DNA from: Chrysophaeum taylorii
Lineage: Eukaryota > Sar > Pelagophyceae > Pelagomonadales > Pelagomonadaceae
Length of the DNA stretch: 64,000 nucleotides
Assembly: GCA_029834535.1 (NCBI GenBank)
Contig: JAQMWT010000413.1
Location: 27,756-91,755 of the forward strand
Reading direction: 5' to 3'
The position numbers and the translations under genes were made by a program. The notes below the pieces were generated by a model. It was not told the DNA's origin, searched no databases, and worked only from the letters and a program-made list of their open reading frames with translations. How positions within the stretch are numbered: position 1 is the first letter of the stretch; the number at the start of each line of letters is the position of its first letter. Of this stretch, positions 1-9,001 are shown in pieces.

Positions 1-1527
1 ATCATCAAGATTTCCCTGACACACATGCATTGCAATTGCTTCAGACGAAAATCCCCGACTCGCTTGTCTAAGGATCTCATACTTGATCCTAAACTGCACA
101 TATGATGGTTTCGTTGATCGCCTCCACAGTAAGGTTTTGATTATCTTCAGACCAAGTCTGCGCGTGTCCATGCTACGTTCCGTGAATGTCCCCGTCATCG
201 TGAACGTTCCAACTTTTACAGTCGTCATCCTTCCGATAAGGCGCCATCAACCAGTAACTCTCAACAACGTTCTAGCCCCGCCCCCTTTTCGATCATTTCC
301 GTAATCCTTCATCTTCACGTGGTTTCCATCGCAGCGCCCGCCGCTAGATCGTCGGTGGTATTCCTGGCCATCACCAGAAAGATGGTCATAAGCGCCAGCG
401 CTATTTGCTCTCACAAGCTACCGCCCGCCCTCGGCATCAACACCAATACCCACGTCGGTCAAATTCCCAATACCCACCTCGGTCCAATCCCCAATACCCA
501 CCTAGGCCCCATCCACCCTTCTACCAACACCATCTTTCCGCACCCATTCCACCCTTGCCTCCATCTCAATCCTCTCCGCCGCTCCTTGCGTTGCCACCCT
601 CCACCACACCCTCTGTCCCGCCTTCCACCGCTGTCACCCTTCCTGACCCATCCCTTTCTGCACCTACCTACCCGTCTTTCAATTTCCATCTTCTTTCCAT
701 CTCCTCCATTCACCAAGTCCTTTCCTCCACAAAGCCCTTACCGCTCTGCTCACCGCCGTGAGCGCGACCTACCGCACAGCAACAACGCCTCGTTGTCTAC
801 GATACAGGTGCCAACGTCAATCTCTTCAAATTCCCCTGCTGGTTTCACTCACCTCGACAACACTCAGCAACACCATCACAGCTTCAATTGGTCCTCTTGA
901 CAATCGTGGTCTTCCTTCTCCTGCACCCACTCTTTCCGCCCCTCATGGTATACATGTCGCGTTCCCGCTTACCCTCATCTCTCCTGGCCTTGGTGACGAC
1001 AAACGGATTCTTTCGGATCATGCCCTTGAACAAGTTGGTTACGATTGCCACACCATTCAGGCCGTTGGCCCTGCTTATCCGCAACGTATTTTACGTCACC
1101 GCCAAAAGCATCACGTTATCCCCCTGCTTCGTCGCTGTGGTCTTCTTTTGATCGTCTGTTGGATCGGCAATACGACCGCTGCGCCCTACGCGGACTACGT
1201 TTCACCTTTTGTGGCATTTTCTTCTTGCCCCCGTGTCCATGACCCTTGTGCGTTTCCCGCTGTGTCTCAACGCACTCAACTTACCTTCGACCTTTGGCAT
1301 GCTCGTCTTGGTCATTATAGTCCTCCCTATCTTCGGCGTTTGTCTTCTCTTGCTGTTGGCGCACCGTTTTTCCCGAGCTCCGCGTCGCTTTTTTTTTGTC
1401 CTGCTTGTGCTCTCGGTAAAATGCATGCTGCGCATGTTGGCCAACGTAAAGCTCATGCTTCCGCTTCCACTTCGCCTCGCATGCTGCGCATGTTGGCCAA
1501 CGTAAAGCTCATGCTTCCGCGTCCACT

Positions 1528-2676
1528 TTGCCTCCTTCCTCTGAGCCTTTGTCTCGTCCACGTGCCGTTGCGCCCTACCTTATTATCCACGCCGATCTCA
1601 TGTTTGCCGGCGTCCCATCCTTCATATATCAAGATCGCGCGATCCTCACGTTTGTCGATGATTATACGCGCCGCCGCACGCGTTACTTTGCTCCACGACA
1701 CGATGCCCTTACGAACGCTCGTCAACTCGAACTTTTTCTGTCTACCGTGGTTCGCCCATTCGGATATCGCATTGCCCTCATCTACACCGATCGTGACCGC
1801 TCTCTTATGGGCCAATTCGAAACCTTCTGTCTGGGCAACAATATTGCGCTTAAGCGCGCTCCGGCAGCACAGTCCAAAACTTCACAGGCGCACGCTTTTT
1901 CCGGTGTTGTGGAACGCTCTCATCGCGCAACCGCTGATATTACTCGCACTCTTTTGGTACATGCGCACCGTCCACCTGATTTTTGGCGTTGGGCCATGGA
2001 AACGGCTGACTTCATCTCTGAGCGTATGCCAAATGCCTCTAATCCTGGATATATGACGCCATATTAAATGCTACATGAAACTCTACCGCGTGTCGATTTT
2101 CTTCGTGTTTGGGGCTGTCCTGCTGCAATTCTTACTGGCGACAAATGGCCTACCAAAGCTATAACCGGTATCTTCATTGGGTTTCCCTCTGCAGGCCCTG
2201 GATATCGCATATTGCTTCAACGCCCCACAGGTCCTGTCATCCACACCTCGATTGATGTTGTTTTTGACGAAAATTTCGCTCTGCGTAAGTCACTGTCTAC
2301 TCAACCCATTCCTCCGTCTCTAGTGGATTCTCGTTTTCCTGACTTGTTTTATTGCGACCCTCGTCTATCTTCGGCCGTGGCCCCCATGTCTTCTGTTTTT
2401 GATGCTCCGGAGCCGGCCTTATCGGGACTGATCACCCCTGAAACAACTCAACCGTCACTGAATACACTGTTACCGGACAATACGAAAGTGCACCATTACG
2501 TCGTGCCAAACGGGGCCGACCGCGCAAAGTCGACCAACGCGCGTTACAACAACCAACAAACTTTTTTACGGGCCATTCTGTTTCCTCCTGTCACGATGTT
2601 GATTCTGTTTCCTCTGTCGCTTCTGTTTCCTCCTGTAACTCTTTGTATGTCTCTTCTGTTAGCTTTCGTTTGTTAG
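1528..2676 (+). pseudogene. copia integrase, catalytic core and C-terminal part, with internal stop
   Basis: The integrase of copia copy 1 inserts retrotransposon cDNA into the host genome. The core reads as HADLMFAG..., then FVDDYTRR, a TD pair in IYTDRD, and a glutamate in GVVERSHR, which fit the D,D-35-E arrangement. The frame continues past a TAA at 2065-2067 into the usual post-core segment (LPRVDFLRVWGCPA, then GIFIGFPSAGPGYR). The segment carrying the zinc-binding half lies in another frame just upstream, because the 56-bp duplication at 1423-1534 is not a multiple of three. Not functional as written. Confidence 0.8.
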
Positions 2677-4379
2677 TTCATTATGTCTTCCTTCCCCTTT
2701 GTTTAGCTAACACCCTTGTTGATCCCCATGCACACGTTTATTACTCTGCTTCCGAAGAAATGTCTCAGTATTCAGACCCTGACGAAACTACTATTACTTC
2801 AACCCATTTACGTGAAGCTTTAGCTCAGACCAATCCTGAGCGTCCTGGCTGGTTGCAAGCCATCGCCAAAGAATATCACTCCCTTGGTCAGCTTGGTTGC
2901 TGGGATGTTGTTCGGCTTCCTTCGACTTTTTCTGGCAACATCTGCACCCTCAAGTGGATCCACCGCAAAAAGTATGACTCTGGCCGCTTCAAATCGTACA
3001 AGGCTCGCCTCGTTGTCCGCGGTTTCACCCAGATTCACGGCATTGATTATCATGACACCTACTATCCGGTTGCCAACATCGTCACGATCCGTTTCTCTCT
3101 AACCTTTGTCGCTGTTCATGACTGGGATTTGCACAAGTTGGATGTCAGCTCCGCCTTTATTCAAGCTCCCATTGACGAAGACATCTATGTCTGGCCACCC
3201 GAAGGCTATGCTCCTCGCCAACCCACCGATGGTTCCAAAATCGTTTACAAGCTCCGTCGCTCTTGGTATGGTTGCATACAAGCTTGTCGCAATTGGTGGC
3301 TTTATTTGGAACGCTTCCTTCTCAATGATTGTGGCTTCGTCCGCGGATCTGGTGACACTTGCCATTACAAGCTCGTGCTCAATTCTACCGTGGTCCTCCG
3401 TCTTGTTTTGGTCGTCGATGATCTTCTTGTAGCGCACCCTCCTCACTGCATTGGCCATTACCAAGCCTTTTTCCTCCGTTTCCGCGCTTTCACTGACGTC
3501 AATGAACTCGATCTCACCTCTTACGTTGGTCTTCGCATTACGCGTGATCGCCCTCGGAGAACCCTCACTCTTGACCAATCCCATGCTATCCGCGAAATCC
3601 TTACCGAACATCGCTTCATCAACAGTAAACCCGAACTCACTCCCGCTCCCAAAGGTCTTCATTTTTCTGGGGCTGATTGTCCTACTCCTGGTTCTCCAGA
3701 TCACATTTTCATGGCACGCATCCCTTTTCGCCGTATTGTTGGCTGTGTCCTCTTCATCTCCATCATGACTCGCCCTGATATCACTTGGTCCGTCAATCAG
3801 TGTGCGCGTTTTTCCCACAATCCTAGTAAACCCCACTGGCACGCTTTATCCCACACTCTGCGTTATCTCAACGGTTCTCAGGATCTTGCCCTTATTCTTG
3901 GTCGCGATTCTACCCTTCATCTCTGTGGTTATTCCGACTCCAGCTGGGCCGACGACCCTGATGACCGCCACTCTACAACTGGTTTTTGTTTTCTCCTTGC
4001 TGGCTCTATGATAGCCTACTGCTCCCGCTCGCAGTACTTACTTGCTCGCTCTTCTTTTGAAGCTGAATTGCTCGCTCTTTACGCTGCTACTGCTGCGCTC
4101 TCTTGGCTTCTCAAACTTTTTGATGACTTTGATCTCCCTCGTCACACGGTCCCAATGTATGTTGATAATAGCACCACCGTCACCCAAGTTCGTCTTCAAT
4201 GTCTCACACGGCGCACCCGCCATATAGACATTCGCTTTTACAGTACCGCCGAATATCATCGCAACCACATCATTGATCTCAAACACATACCCCGCCTTCA
4301 CAATCTTAGCGACATTTTCACCCGCAGTACGGAAGCTCCTTCCTTCCTCCGGCTTCGTGCTCTTTACCTCACTTCGTGA
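2643..4379 (+). pseudogene. copia reverse transcriptase and RNase H (open segment of broken pol)
   Basis: This ~570-residue open segment holds a complete copia RT (RVT_2 type) followed by RNase H. Visible RT landmarks are WIHRKKYDSGRFKSYKARLV, LDVSSAFIQAPI and the catalytic VVDD (3411-3422; most copia elements have YVDD). RNase H landmarks are SDSSWADDPDDRHST and ARSSFEAELLAL, with a late HIDIRFY segment. There is no good ATG at the 5' edge, which is expected because this is the downstream part of a pol polyprotein. The RT-RH unit itself is undamaged, unlike the upstream pol, suggesting fairly recent decay. Confidence 0.88.
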
Positions 4380-4465
4380 TCTTCGCCCTGATCTCTGCTG
4401 TATTTCTTTCTTGCCACAATGCCTCTGTGACGTCTTCCTCAAAGCTTCTCCTCTGTGAGCGTCTC

Positions 4466-4557
4466 ACTTACCCCTTTTTCCTTTTCTTTCTTTTTTCCAG
4501 CACCTGTGTAAGGACCTCGCTTACCCCTTTTTCCTTTTCTTTCTTTTCCAGCACCTG
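4466..4557 (+). repeat. Tandem polypyrimidine unit (54-bp period) before the copia 3' LTR
   Basis: Two copies of a unit beginning CTTACCCCTTTTTCC and ending TTTTCCAGCACCTGTGT start at 4466 and 4520. The second runs directly into the LTR. A related C/T-rich block sits at the same place in the other copia copy, on its coding strand. LTR retrotransposons normally have a purine-rich tract here. Confidence 0.75.
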
Positions 4558-4612
4558 TGTGAGGAAGCTATGACACTTACCCCTGCACCACGTATCCAGT
4601 ATCCTTACGTCT
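4558..4612 (+). repeat. Probable 3' LTR of copia copy 1 (degenerate)
   Basis: It starts TGTGAGGAAGCTATGACACT and matches the first ~31 bp of the 55-bp LTR defined by the copy at 23.9-28.4 kb. The rest is only partly similar, and the expected CTCACA end is lost. The right boundary is inferred from the 55-bp length of the other copy. Confidence 0.6.
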
Positions 4613-4870
4613 TTCTCTTATCGCTAGTCTAACGCCTCATTCCATTCGTAACAAAACGAGTTTCGCGTTTTTTTTTTTTACTTTTCCGGTTCCAAAAAAA
4701 AAAAACCGTGATGTGTGGCACTTCTACAAATAGAATAATGAGAGGAATGCTAAGATTAAAATCCAATAATAAATACGTGTACCTCCTCAGTGATAAAGAA
4801 GATAGAATGTATACTATCCGAGAAATTGTTCCGCAGGATAATTAATTATCAAATAATAGGGAAGATCAAG

Positions 4871-6289
4871 ATGATCGCGTGGGTTGTAGTTGGCTTGGCC
4901 GTCGCCGACCTCCATCTCGCGTTGAACGAGTCAATCCCGAGTGCCAAGGCGATCGCCTGCGTGCAACGACACCAGGCGCGGCACGCGGAGTTGTGTGACG
5001 CGAAGAGCATTGGGGAGTGGTTCGCGCGCGCGAATAGGGTCTTGGACGCGAGCGAAGCGCATCCGCTCGGCGCGTACCTCGCGACAATTTACGAGCCGCG
5101 GGCGTTGATGTTATTTGTGTTGGACGTGATCAAGGGCGTGCGCAAGGTCGGGGGCGCGAAGAAGGAGAAGAAGGCAGCCGACTGGGCATCGGTCGCGCAC
5201 GGGGCCGTCTGGCACGCCGTCGGTGGGTTTTCAGCGCAAGCGTCGGACGAGCAGGTAATGCAAGAGGCCATGGAACTGTGCGGCGGGGAGTACGCGGTAA
5301 AATCGGACGCGGTGGTCGCCGAGGTGTGCATGCACGGCATTGGCCACGGGGTGATGCTGCGAAAGATGTGCGTTATGGACGGGCATTGTCTGGATTGGAT
5401 GGTCGAGTACGGGCGCGGCATAACCCCCCTCGCCGTCAAGAGCGCCGAGATCGGGTGCGACGAAGCGCCGAGCCGCGACCTCGCCTACGAGTGCCAGTCT
5501 GGCGTCTGGATGACCTACGTGGATCACGCGCGAATCGACTACGTTGCTGCGTTCTCGGGTGCCGAGACGCTCGTCGACGTATCGAACGCCGCCTACGAAA
5601 TTTGCCAGATGGCGCTCTACCCGCACCTTTGCTTGAGTTTTGTCGCCCGCCGCGGGATGACGTTGACCGGACGGAACGCGTCGCGCCTCGTCGAAGACGT
5701 CGCGTGCGGGTCGCGCGCGGCGTACCGCCGTGGTATCGCGGCCGGCCTCTGCGAACGGGGGTTCGACCATTCCGAGCACTTTGGTCGCGGCTGCGTCCAC
5801 GCCTGGGCGGGTTTGGTCGAATCTTGGTCGCCGCGGGAGTGCAAGATCGACAAGTTCGACCCCGAGTCGGCCGGAGTCGTCTGCAGGTGGCTCGGAGACC
5901 AGAGATATTTTACCGGTGATGGGGTGTTGCGCACCCTCGCTTGCTTTGCCGGAATGCAAAAGCACGAACTCCAGATTACCGCCGAGTCGTACGCCATTGT
6001 CTATGCCGAAGACCCCGCGGCACCCGCCCGGGCGTGCCACCGCTTCTGCGACGCCGCGAGCCAAGACGTGGACCCAAACTTCCGGGGGGTCCTCGACATG
6101 TGCAAAAACAGGGCGACTTGCTATCCTCTCGACCAATGGAACCCCCTTCCCCGCGGCGTCTGGCTCGGCGCATCTCCTGCGGACGTCCTCGACGCGGCGC
6201 TCGACTACGACGACATCGCGCGCAGCATTCCCCGAGCGCGGCCACCCATCCCGCCGCCGCCGCCCCAAGAAACGCGGCGCCCCCTATAA
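4871..6289 (+). CDS. Secreted Cys/His-rich protein of unknown function
   Basis: The product is 472 aa from the ATG at 4871, chosen because it begins a short hydrophobic signal peptide (MIAWVVVGLAVADLHLAL); the frame upstream of it has only non-ATG starts and a charged leader. The mature part has many Cys and His residues, including a C-x-HG-x-GHG motif (about residues 153-160) and a second related site later (GCVHAWAG). Several Cys-x(n)-G patterns recur between them. The C-terminus ends in a proline run. The spacing of Cys and His suggests disulfides, metal binding or both, but I do not recognise the family and assign no function. It lies convergent to NTAQ1, with only 19 bp between the stop codons. 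Confidence 0.75.
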   Translation: MIAWVVVGLAVADLHLALNESIPSAKAIACVQRHQARHAELCDAKSIGEWFARANRVLDASEAHPLGAYLATIYEPRALMLFVLDVIKGVRKVGGAKKEKKAADWASVAHGAVWHAVGGFSAQASDEQVMQEAMELCGGEYAVKSDAVVAEVCMHGIGHGVMLRKMCVMDGHCLDWMVEYGRGITPLAVKSAEIGCDEAPSRDLAYECQSGVWMTYVDHARIDYVAAFSGAETLVDVSNAAYEICQMALYPHLCLSFVARRGMTLTGRNASRLVEDVACGSRAAYRRGIAAGLCERGFDHSEHFGRGCVHAWAGLVESWSPRECKIDKFDPESAGVVCRWLGDQRYFTGDGVLRTLACFAGMQKHELQITAESYAIVYAEDPAAPARACHRFCDAASQDVDPNFRGVLDMCKNRATCYPLDQWNPLPRGVWLGASPADVLDAALDYDDIARSIPRARPPIPPPPPQETRRPL

Positions 6290-6308
6290 TAATAGCGATA
6301 CGCCATAG

Positions 6309-7433
6309 TCAGGTCTCGACGTCGTCGTCGTCGTCGTCGTCGTCGTCTTGGTCCTCGTTTTGAGGGGGGTGTGTATTTTCTTCATCTTCTTCTTTCTCGT
6401 CGCCGCCGCCGCCGCGAGAAGCATAATTATTATTATTTCCGTCGTCGTCATCATCATTGGTTACTATCTCAGGGTCGGCGGCACCGCGATGGACGAGATC
6501 GTCGGCGAAATGGAGGTGGCGGCGTTGGTCGACGATGGAGAGGCTCGCGGGAACTCGGGGGGGGACGGTAGCAGTAGCGTTCGGCTCGTCGCGGTTGGTC
6601 GCGTCGATCCACGTCCAGAAGGCATGAACGTCCATGACCACCCCGCGAGGCGACAAGTCGTCGGACGGGTGGTCGTCCTCCATGGACTTGAATTCGTCGA
6701 GGTTAAAGGCCTTAGTCGCGAGGGCGCCGCAGATGCAGCCGTAAGACGGTTCGGGCGTCGCGACTCCGCGCATGTGTCTCCGATCGCTCGCGAAATGGCG
6801 GACGTAGATGTCGCCGGGAACGACGCGGAGGCGGGGGTGGAGCTCCTCGGGGAGCTTGAGAGAGGGCGCGATCGCGAGGGCGACGTAGCGCGCCGCGTCG
6901 CAGACTACGGGCAACGTCGAGTCCATGTCGACGACGACTGATCTCCCGAGAATATCCGAGACGCAGTAGCAGACGACGTGGTAGTCCCAGACGCACGGGG
7001 CATCGTCGTCGGCCGCGGCGCGCTGGCGCCACACGGGGCACCGCTCGAGCTGGTTGGACACGAAGACCGCGAAGCATTTCCAGTCGAAGACCGAGTCTTG
7101 TCGCTCCGCGGCGACGCGCGACACGCGTTGGCACAGCAGCAAAACGTTCTCCTCGCAGTAACACCTCGTGTAGGTCGCCTTTTCCACCACCTTCTTCAGC
7201 ATCTCCACGCCCAACGGCTCTTCCTCCTCCTCCTCCTCCTCCGCGGTCGAGCTCTGGAACCGCAGGCGCCGACCCGACGCTCCCCCCTGGGGCGGGCAGC
7301 ACGAGCTCCGCCGCGGGGGCCGAACCCACCGCGCCATCACCGACGACAGCGAGGCGGTCGACGCCACGCCGCCGGACGACCCGCTGCGAACGCTCTCCGT
7401 CGTCTGGGGCGGTGACGCAGCTGCCGACATCAT
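6309..7433 (-). CDS. NTAQ1: Protein N-terminal glutamine amidohydrolase
   Basis: NTAQ1 deamidates N-terminal Gln to Glu and feeds proteins into the Arg/N-degron pathway in cytosol and nucleus. The family triad is visible: Cys in RCYCEENV (about residue 93), His in the name-giving WDYHVV (about 152) and Asp in VVVDMDSTLP (about 169). Other family blocks are FAVFVSNQ, FASDRRHM and NLDEFKSMED near the C-terminus. The protein is 374 aa against about 200 aa in animals. The excess is a low-complexity N-terminal extension of about 75 residues with a poly-Glu run and an Asp/Glu-rich tail encoded by GTC/GTT-type repeats at 6310-6470. The start is the ATG at 7433, next to a second ATG. It is divergent from the beta-propeller gene, with 108 bp between start codons. 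Confidence 0.92.
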   Translation of the reverse strand: MMSAAASPPQTTESVRSGSSGGVASTASLSSVMARWVRPPRRSSCCPPQGGASGRRLRFQSSTAEEEEEEEEPLGVEMLKKVVEKATYTRCYCEENVLLLCQRVSRVAAERQDSVFDWKCFAVFVSNQLERCPVWRQRAAADDDAPCVWDYHVVCYCVSDILGRSVVVDMDSTLPVVCDAARYVALAIAPSLKLPEELHPRLRVVPGDIYVRHFASDRRHMRGVATPEPSYGCICGALATKAFNLDEFKSMEDDHPSDDLSPRGVVMDVHAFWTWIDATNRDEPNATATVPPRVPASLSIVDQRRHLHFADDLVHRGAADPEIVTNDDDDDGNNNNYASRGGGGDEKEEDEENTHPPQNEDQDDDDDDDDDVET

Positions 7434-7541
7434 CAATATTAATTAAACCCTATAATAACTTCGCGAAACGACGTTGAAAAATAAAATAAATAAACCCTAT
7501 TAGAAGAAGGAATTCGTTGCAACGCCTTGCCGCTTCGCGCA
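7434..7541. promoter_or_regulatory. Short divergent intergenic region (probable bidirectional promoter)
   Basis: These 108 bp separate the start codons of NTAQ1 (minus) and the propeller gene (plus) and must hold both 5' UTRs and both promoters. The stretch is AT-rich compared with its surroundings (around ATTAATTAAACCC and AATAAAATAAATAAACCC). No specific factor site is identified. Confidence 0.5.
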
Positions 7542-8470
7542 ATGGTTGTGGTGACGCGGCGCGGCGGCGCGACGCGGCGGCGGCAGGCGGCGAGCTCGTC
7601 GGTGAGAGCGCTCATCAGCAACAATGGTGTGGGACTTGTGGGCTCGCTGGTTGCCGAATGCATCAGCGACGAACGGACGCTCTCGGCATTTGGGATCGCG
7701 TTCGGGCTGCCGCCCTTCGAAGAAGCAGCAGCGCGGCTGCGGGCCCCGAAGAAGCTCTGGACCTGGGGCGAAGCGATGGTCCTGGCGGTACGCATCTCGG
7801 GCGACGGCGGCGTCGTGGTGGCGCTCGTCGCGACGGCCTTGGACGAGCGTTTGGTTCTCTGGAACGTGCCCGCGGGCGCGTGCGCCAACCCTTCCCGCGA
7901 GATTCACGTCCGCCGCGGCCCGCTCCACGACGTCAGCGAGACGGCGGTCTCGGAGACGGAATTTGCTGCGAGCCACGACGCCGCGCTGGTGGCCGCGCTC
8001 AGAGGCAAGCGAGACCTCCGCTGCGTGACGATCTGGCGCGTGGGAACGACGACATCCTGCGACTGGTCGCGCCGGATGTCCCGCGAATCCTTCCAGCCGG
8101 CCTCCCTAAGCTTTTCCCGCTGCGGTACCTTCCTCGCCGTTTCGCTCGCGGGACGTCTCTACGTCATCCTATCGGCCTCGGCCCTCCCCGTTCACGAGAT
8201 TTCCCGATGTGCGGGCATGGTCTTTTCCCCCACCGACGCGCCCCTCGCTGTCCTCGACGACGACAACACCCTCACTTTGTGGAGGTGCGCTCCCCTCAAG
8301 CGAGAGGCGGAGTGGGACCTCTGCCGACGCCGGGCGACCCGGATCGAGGCACCCGGCGACGTACGGCCCTCCCTCGGCGACGCCAACATCACGATCCTCC
8401 AGTTCTCGGCCGACGGGGCTTTTCTTCTCGCCAAGCTCCCCTCCATGCGCTCGGGCATCTTTCTCGTCGA

Positions 8471-8506
<36 letters not shown>

Positions 8507-8921
8507 AAAGAAGAAGAAGAAGAAGAAGGAGTCGACCGCCGCGGCGCGCGTCCTCCTCGTCCAGTTCCCCTTTTACTTCGACCCCTTTCACTCCGTCTCG
8601 TGCCGCCGGTGCGCCCAAGACCCCAGCACCCTCCGAATCGACATCGCCTCCTTCAACAAGGTGCGGGCCTACGAAATTACCCTCGACAAGTTCGCCGTCT
8701 CTATTCTGCGCCGGGACGATCTCTCCTACACCGCGTGGACCGATTTCGACGGCCGCGAGATCTTCGTGGTCACCTCCTCCTTCTACGTCGCCGGCATGGT
8801 CTCCGACTGGAACGGCACGACCCCGGCCCTCGTCCTCTACCGGAAGCACCGCCGCCCCCCCTCCGTCCCCGCCGGGGACGAGCTCCAGAAGCTCAGCGCC
8901 CTCCCCTGCCCCATCATGTGA
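7542..8921 (+). CDS. WD40-like beta-propeller protein
   Basis: The product is 459 aa from the ATG at 7542. It shows loosely spaced repeats with propeller-blade character, for example RLVLWNV, RCVTIWRV, SFSRCGTFLAVSL and NTLTLWRC, each followed by a hydrophobic strand and a charged turn. Such proteins usually act as scaffolds in complexes; no catalytic motif is visible. A poly-Ala run followed by poly-Lys (GCC then AAG repeats, about 8470-8530) interrupts the middle and looks like a simple-repeat insertion. It lies 80 bp upstream of CFAP54 on the same strand. A ciliary role is possible from that position but is only a guess. Confidence 0.7.
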
Positions 8922-9001
8922 TGACCGACCAACGGATCCATCGTCTTCTTCCGGCCGCGGCGTTAATGTTGGTGCAGCGCTTCTAGAAGAAGATTGATGA
9001 G

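Larger units (their letters stand above)
1..4612 (+). mobile_element. Ty1/copia retrotransposon, copy 1 (5' end outside window, decayed)
   Basis: This element carries copia-type pol in the order protease, GAG-pre-integrase, integrase, reverse transcriptase, RNase H, which is the Ty1/copia order. The protease signature D-T-G-A is at 801-812, the pre-integrase motif LWHARLGH near 1290-1315, the RT motif VVDD at 3411-3422, and the RNase H region at about 3930-4340. The reading frame is broken by an in-frame TGA at 762-764 upstream of the protease motif, by a 56-bp tandem duplication near 1423-1534, by an in-frame TAA at 2065-2067, and by a frame change near 2640. The first ~760 bases should be the Gag region; they translate to Pro/His-rich sequence with no motif I can name. 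The RT and RNase H segments are very close in sequence to the second copy at 23.9-28.4 kb, so both belong to one family. Confidence 0.9.
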
